DNA of 7,925 bases, taken from positions 1 to 7,925 of the forward strand of contig JACQAW010000238.1 of NCBI GenBank assembly GCA_016194725.1, written 5' to 3'. The notes beneath the pieces are model-generated. The model did no database searches. It was not told the DNA's origin and saw nothing but the letters and a program-made list of their open reading frames with translations. Every line of letters starts with the position of its first letter. Within the stretch, counting starts at the first letter, position 1. The position numbers and the translations under genes are program-made. The DNA is from Deltaproteobacteria bacterium (lineage in GTDB: Bacteria > Bdellovibrionota > UBA1018 > UBA923). This document shows, in pieces, positions 7,196 to 7,925 of this stretch.

Positions 7196-7613
7196 CGTCA
7201 GACCAATGGGACGCAGCGCTCGCGGAGTGAAGGGCATGGAGCTGGACGAAGGCGATATTATCGTCGGAGTCGAAGCCCTTGATCCAACCGACAAGAATTC
7301 GATTATAACGATGAAGAGTACCGACAAGACGGGCCTGGTTATGGGCACGAAATCGGTAACGGATAAAGACGATCTGATGGTCATTACCAACAAGGGACAG
7401 ACCATTCGAATCAACATGTCCGAGATTCGCGCGATGGGTAGAAATACCCAGGGCGTGCGTCTTATCAACATGAACGACGGCGAAAGCGTTGTCGGCATAG
7501 AGCATCTGGCGGACAAGGAAGAAGATGAAAGTGGAGATGGTGGAGCAGCAGCCCCGGTTGCCGGTTCCACGAGCATGCCGAACGGCTCGTCTGACTCTGA
7601 AGCGCTTCACTAA
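7146..7613 (+). pseudogene. gyrA: C-terminal part of gyrA, displaced into another frame
   Basis: This frame carries the end of the GyrA pinwheel: CSKGGMSIRF, EDDVRPMGRSARGVKGM, DDLMVITNKGQTIR, MSEIRAMGRNTQGVRLINM and VVGIEHLA, then an acidic, low-complexity tail (DKEEDESGDGG...). GTG 7146 is only the first start-like codon. Homology begins at about 7116 (A-A-K-L-S-N-G-K-H-V), and there is no ribosome-binding site, so this is not an independent gene. Relative to E. coli GyrA, about 94 residues are missing just before it, and about 27 more are missing in frame between SIITM and KSTDKTG (near base 7315). Dropping one G from the GGG at 7114-7116 would fuse it to the upstream part as a protein of about 724 residues. 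It could be a disrupted gene, an assembly error, or a compact GyrA with one wrong base. Confidence 0.85.
7515..7519 (+). promoter_or_regulatory. Ribosome-binding site supporting the lipoprotein start at 7525
   Basis: AAGGA with a 5-base spacer to ATG 7525, inside the acidic tail of gyrA. The in-frame alternatives (ATG 7537, GTG 7540, TTG 7558) have poorer spacing. Moderate support only. Confidence 0.4.
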
Positions 7614-7925
7614 GCTCGTATTATTCGTGGCTCTGGCGGGCTGTAATGCGCCCGCCGGCAAGAGTCATTATATCCTGGCCGAACGGCTCTTTAGCGACCA
7701 CAAGTACGCGGCGGCCGTGGAGGAGTTCAAGAAGCTCGTCGACGGCGATCCTCGTGGCAGCCTGGCCCAAAAGGCGCTTTTTCGAATAGGCACGCTCCAG
7801 TACCTTTATCTGGAGGATTACCTCGACTCGATTAAAAGCTTTCGGCAGTTCATCGCGCTTTCGCCGGATACCGAGCTGGTCTACCAGGCCGCCAGTAAAC
7901 GCGGGGTGGTGGCCCCGGACGCGGA
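7525..7925 (+). CDS. Lipoprotein with TPR/BamD-like repeats, 3' end beyond the window
   Basis: An open frame (previous stop TAG 7498-7500) runs off the right edge, giving at least 133 residues from ATG 7525. It has a basic stretch (R-L-T-L-K-R-F-T-K), a hydrophobic segment LVLFVALAG and a lipobox ALAGC with Cys at 7642-7644 (residue 40), indicating a lipid-anchored, probably periplasm-facing protein. The mature part, YILAERLFSDHKYAAAVEEF...ALFRIGTLQYLYLEDYLDSI...FRQFIALSPD, has the helix-pair spacing of tetratricopeptide repeats and resembles BamD (YfiO), the outer-membrane assembly lipoprotein. A generic TPR lipoprotein is equally possible. The start overlaps gyrA by 89 bp, giving a long n-region for a signal peptide; TTG 7558 (Cys at 29) is an alternative start. 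No terminator separates it from gyrA. Confidence 0.75.
   Translation, partial: MKVEMVEQQPRLPVPRACRTARLTLKRFTKLVLFVALAGCNAPAGKSHYILAERLFSDHKYAAAVEEFKKLVDGDPRGSLAQKALFRIGTLQYLYLEDYLDSIKSFRQFIALSPDTELVYQAASKRGVVAPDA
7635..7656 (+). repeat. GC-rich inverted repeat at the lipobox codons
   Basis: GGCGGGC (7635-7641) and GCCCGCC (7650-7656) can form a perfect 7-bp stem with an 8-base loop, 22 bases after the gyrA stop. No T-run follows, so it is not a standard intrinsic terminator. It lies over the codons for the lipobox Gly-Cys and may be incidental. Confidence 0.4.

Noticed and set aside
6380..7576. 398-residue open frame on the minus strand opposite gyrA
   Set aside because: It mirrors gyrA codons, shows no recognisable domain, has a biased composition typical of antisense frames, and crosses the frame break only because gyrA has no stops in the relevant phases.
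7635..7656. GC-rich stem after gyrA as an intrinsic terminator
   Set aside because: No T-tract follows and it lies within the lipoprotein coding sequence.

Overview
The window is a densely packed, all-plus-strand stretch of the chromosomal replication-initiation neighbourhood: dnaN (5' end cut off by the window edge), recF, gyrB, a fabH-type ketoacyl-ACP synthase III gene, gyrA, and the start of a lipoprotein gene that runs off the right edge. A dnaN-recF-gyrB-gyrA run normally lies beside dnaA and oriC. The Gram-negative form of GyrB (about 809 residues with the long insert in the TOPRIM half), the BamD-like lipoprotein and a roughly 50% GC composition suggest a Gram-negative, probably a deltaproteobacterial or Bdellovibrionota-like lineage. 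That placement is inference and I cannot name a species.

Layout: dnaN fragment 1-843; recF 847-1998; gyrB 1976-4405, overlapping recF by 23 bp; fabH-like 4398-5411, overlapping gyrB by 8 bp; a 26-bp gap; gyrA from 5438, whose reading frame breaks near 7115 and is recovered in another frame to 7613; and a lipoprotein ORF from about 7525 to the window end. There is no intergenic space above 26 bp, no convincing internal terminator, and no tRNA, rRNA, CRISPR or insertion sequence. The genes look like one co-directional transcription unit: sliding clamp, gap-repair loader, both gyrase subunits, and a fatty-acid initiation enzyme wedged between the gyrase genes.

Two things deserve attention. First, all seven TGTGGA/TCCACA hexamers (the DnaA-box core) in the 7.9 kb lie between 1424 and 2142. 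Four of them form a symmetric 43-bp dyad inside recF (boxes at 1424, 1436, 1446 and 1458, head-to-head about position 1445). This dyad is followed directly by the most AT-rich stretch I noticed in the window, so it looks like an origin or DnaA-titration element written inside a coding sequence. Second, the gyrA C-terminal beta-pinwheel lacks about 94 residues at a frame break and about 27 more residues in frame further on. It is either a broken or misassembled gyrA or a really compact one of about 724 residues carrying a one-base error.
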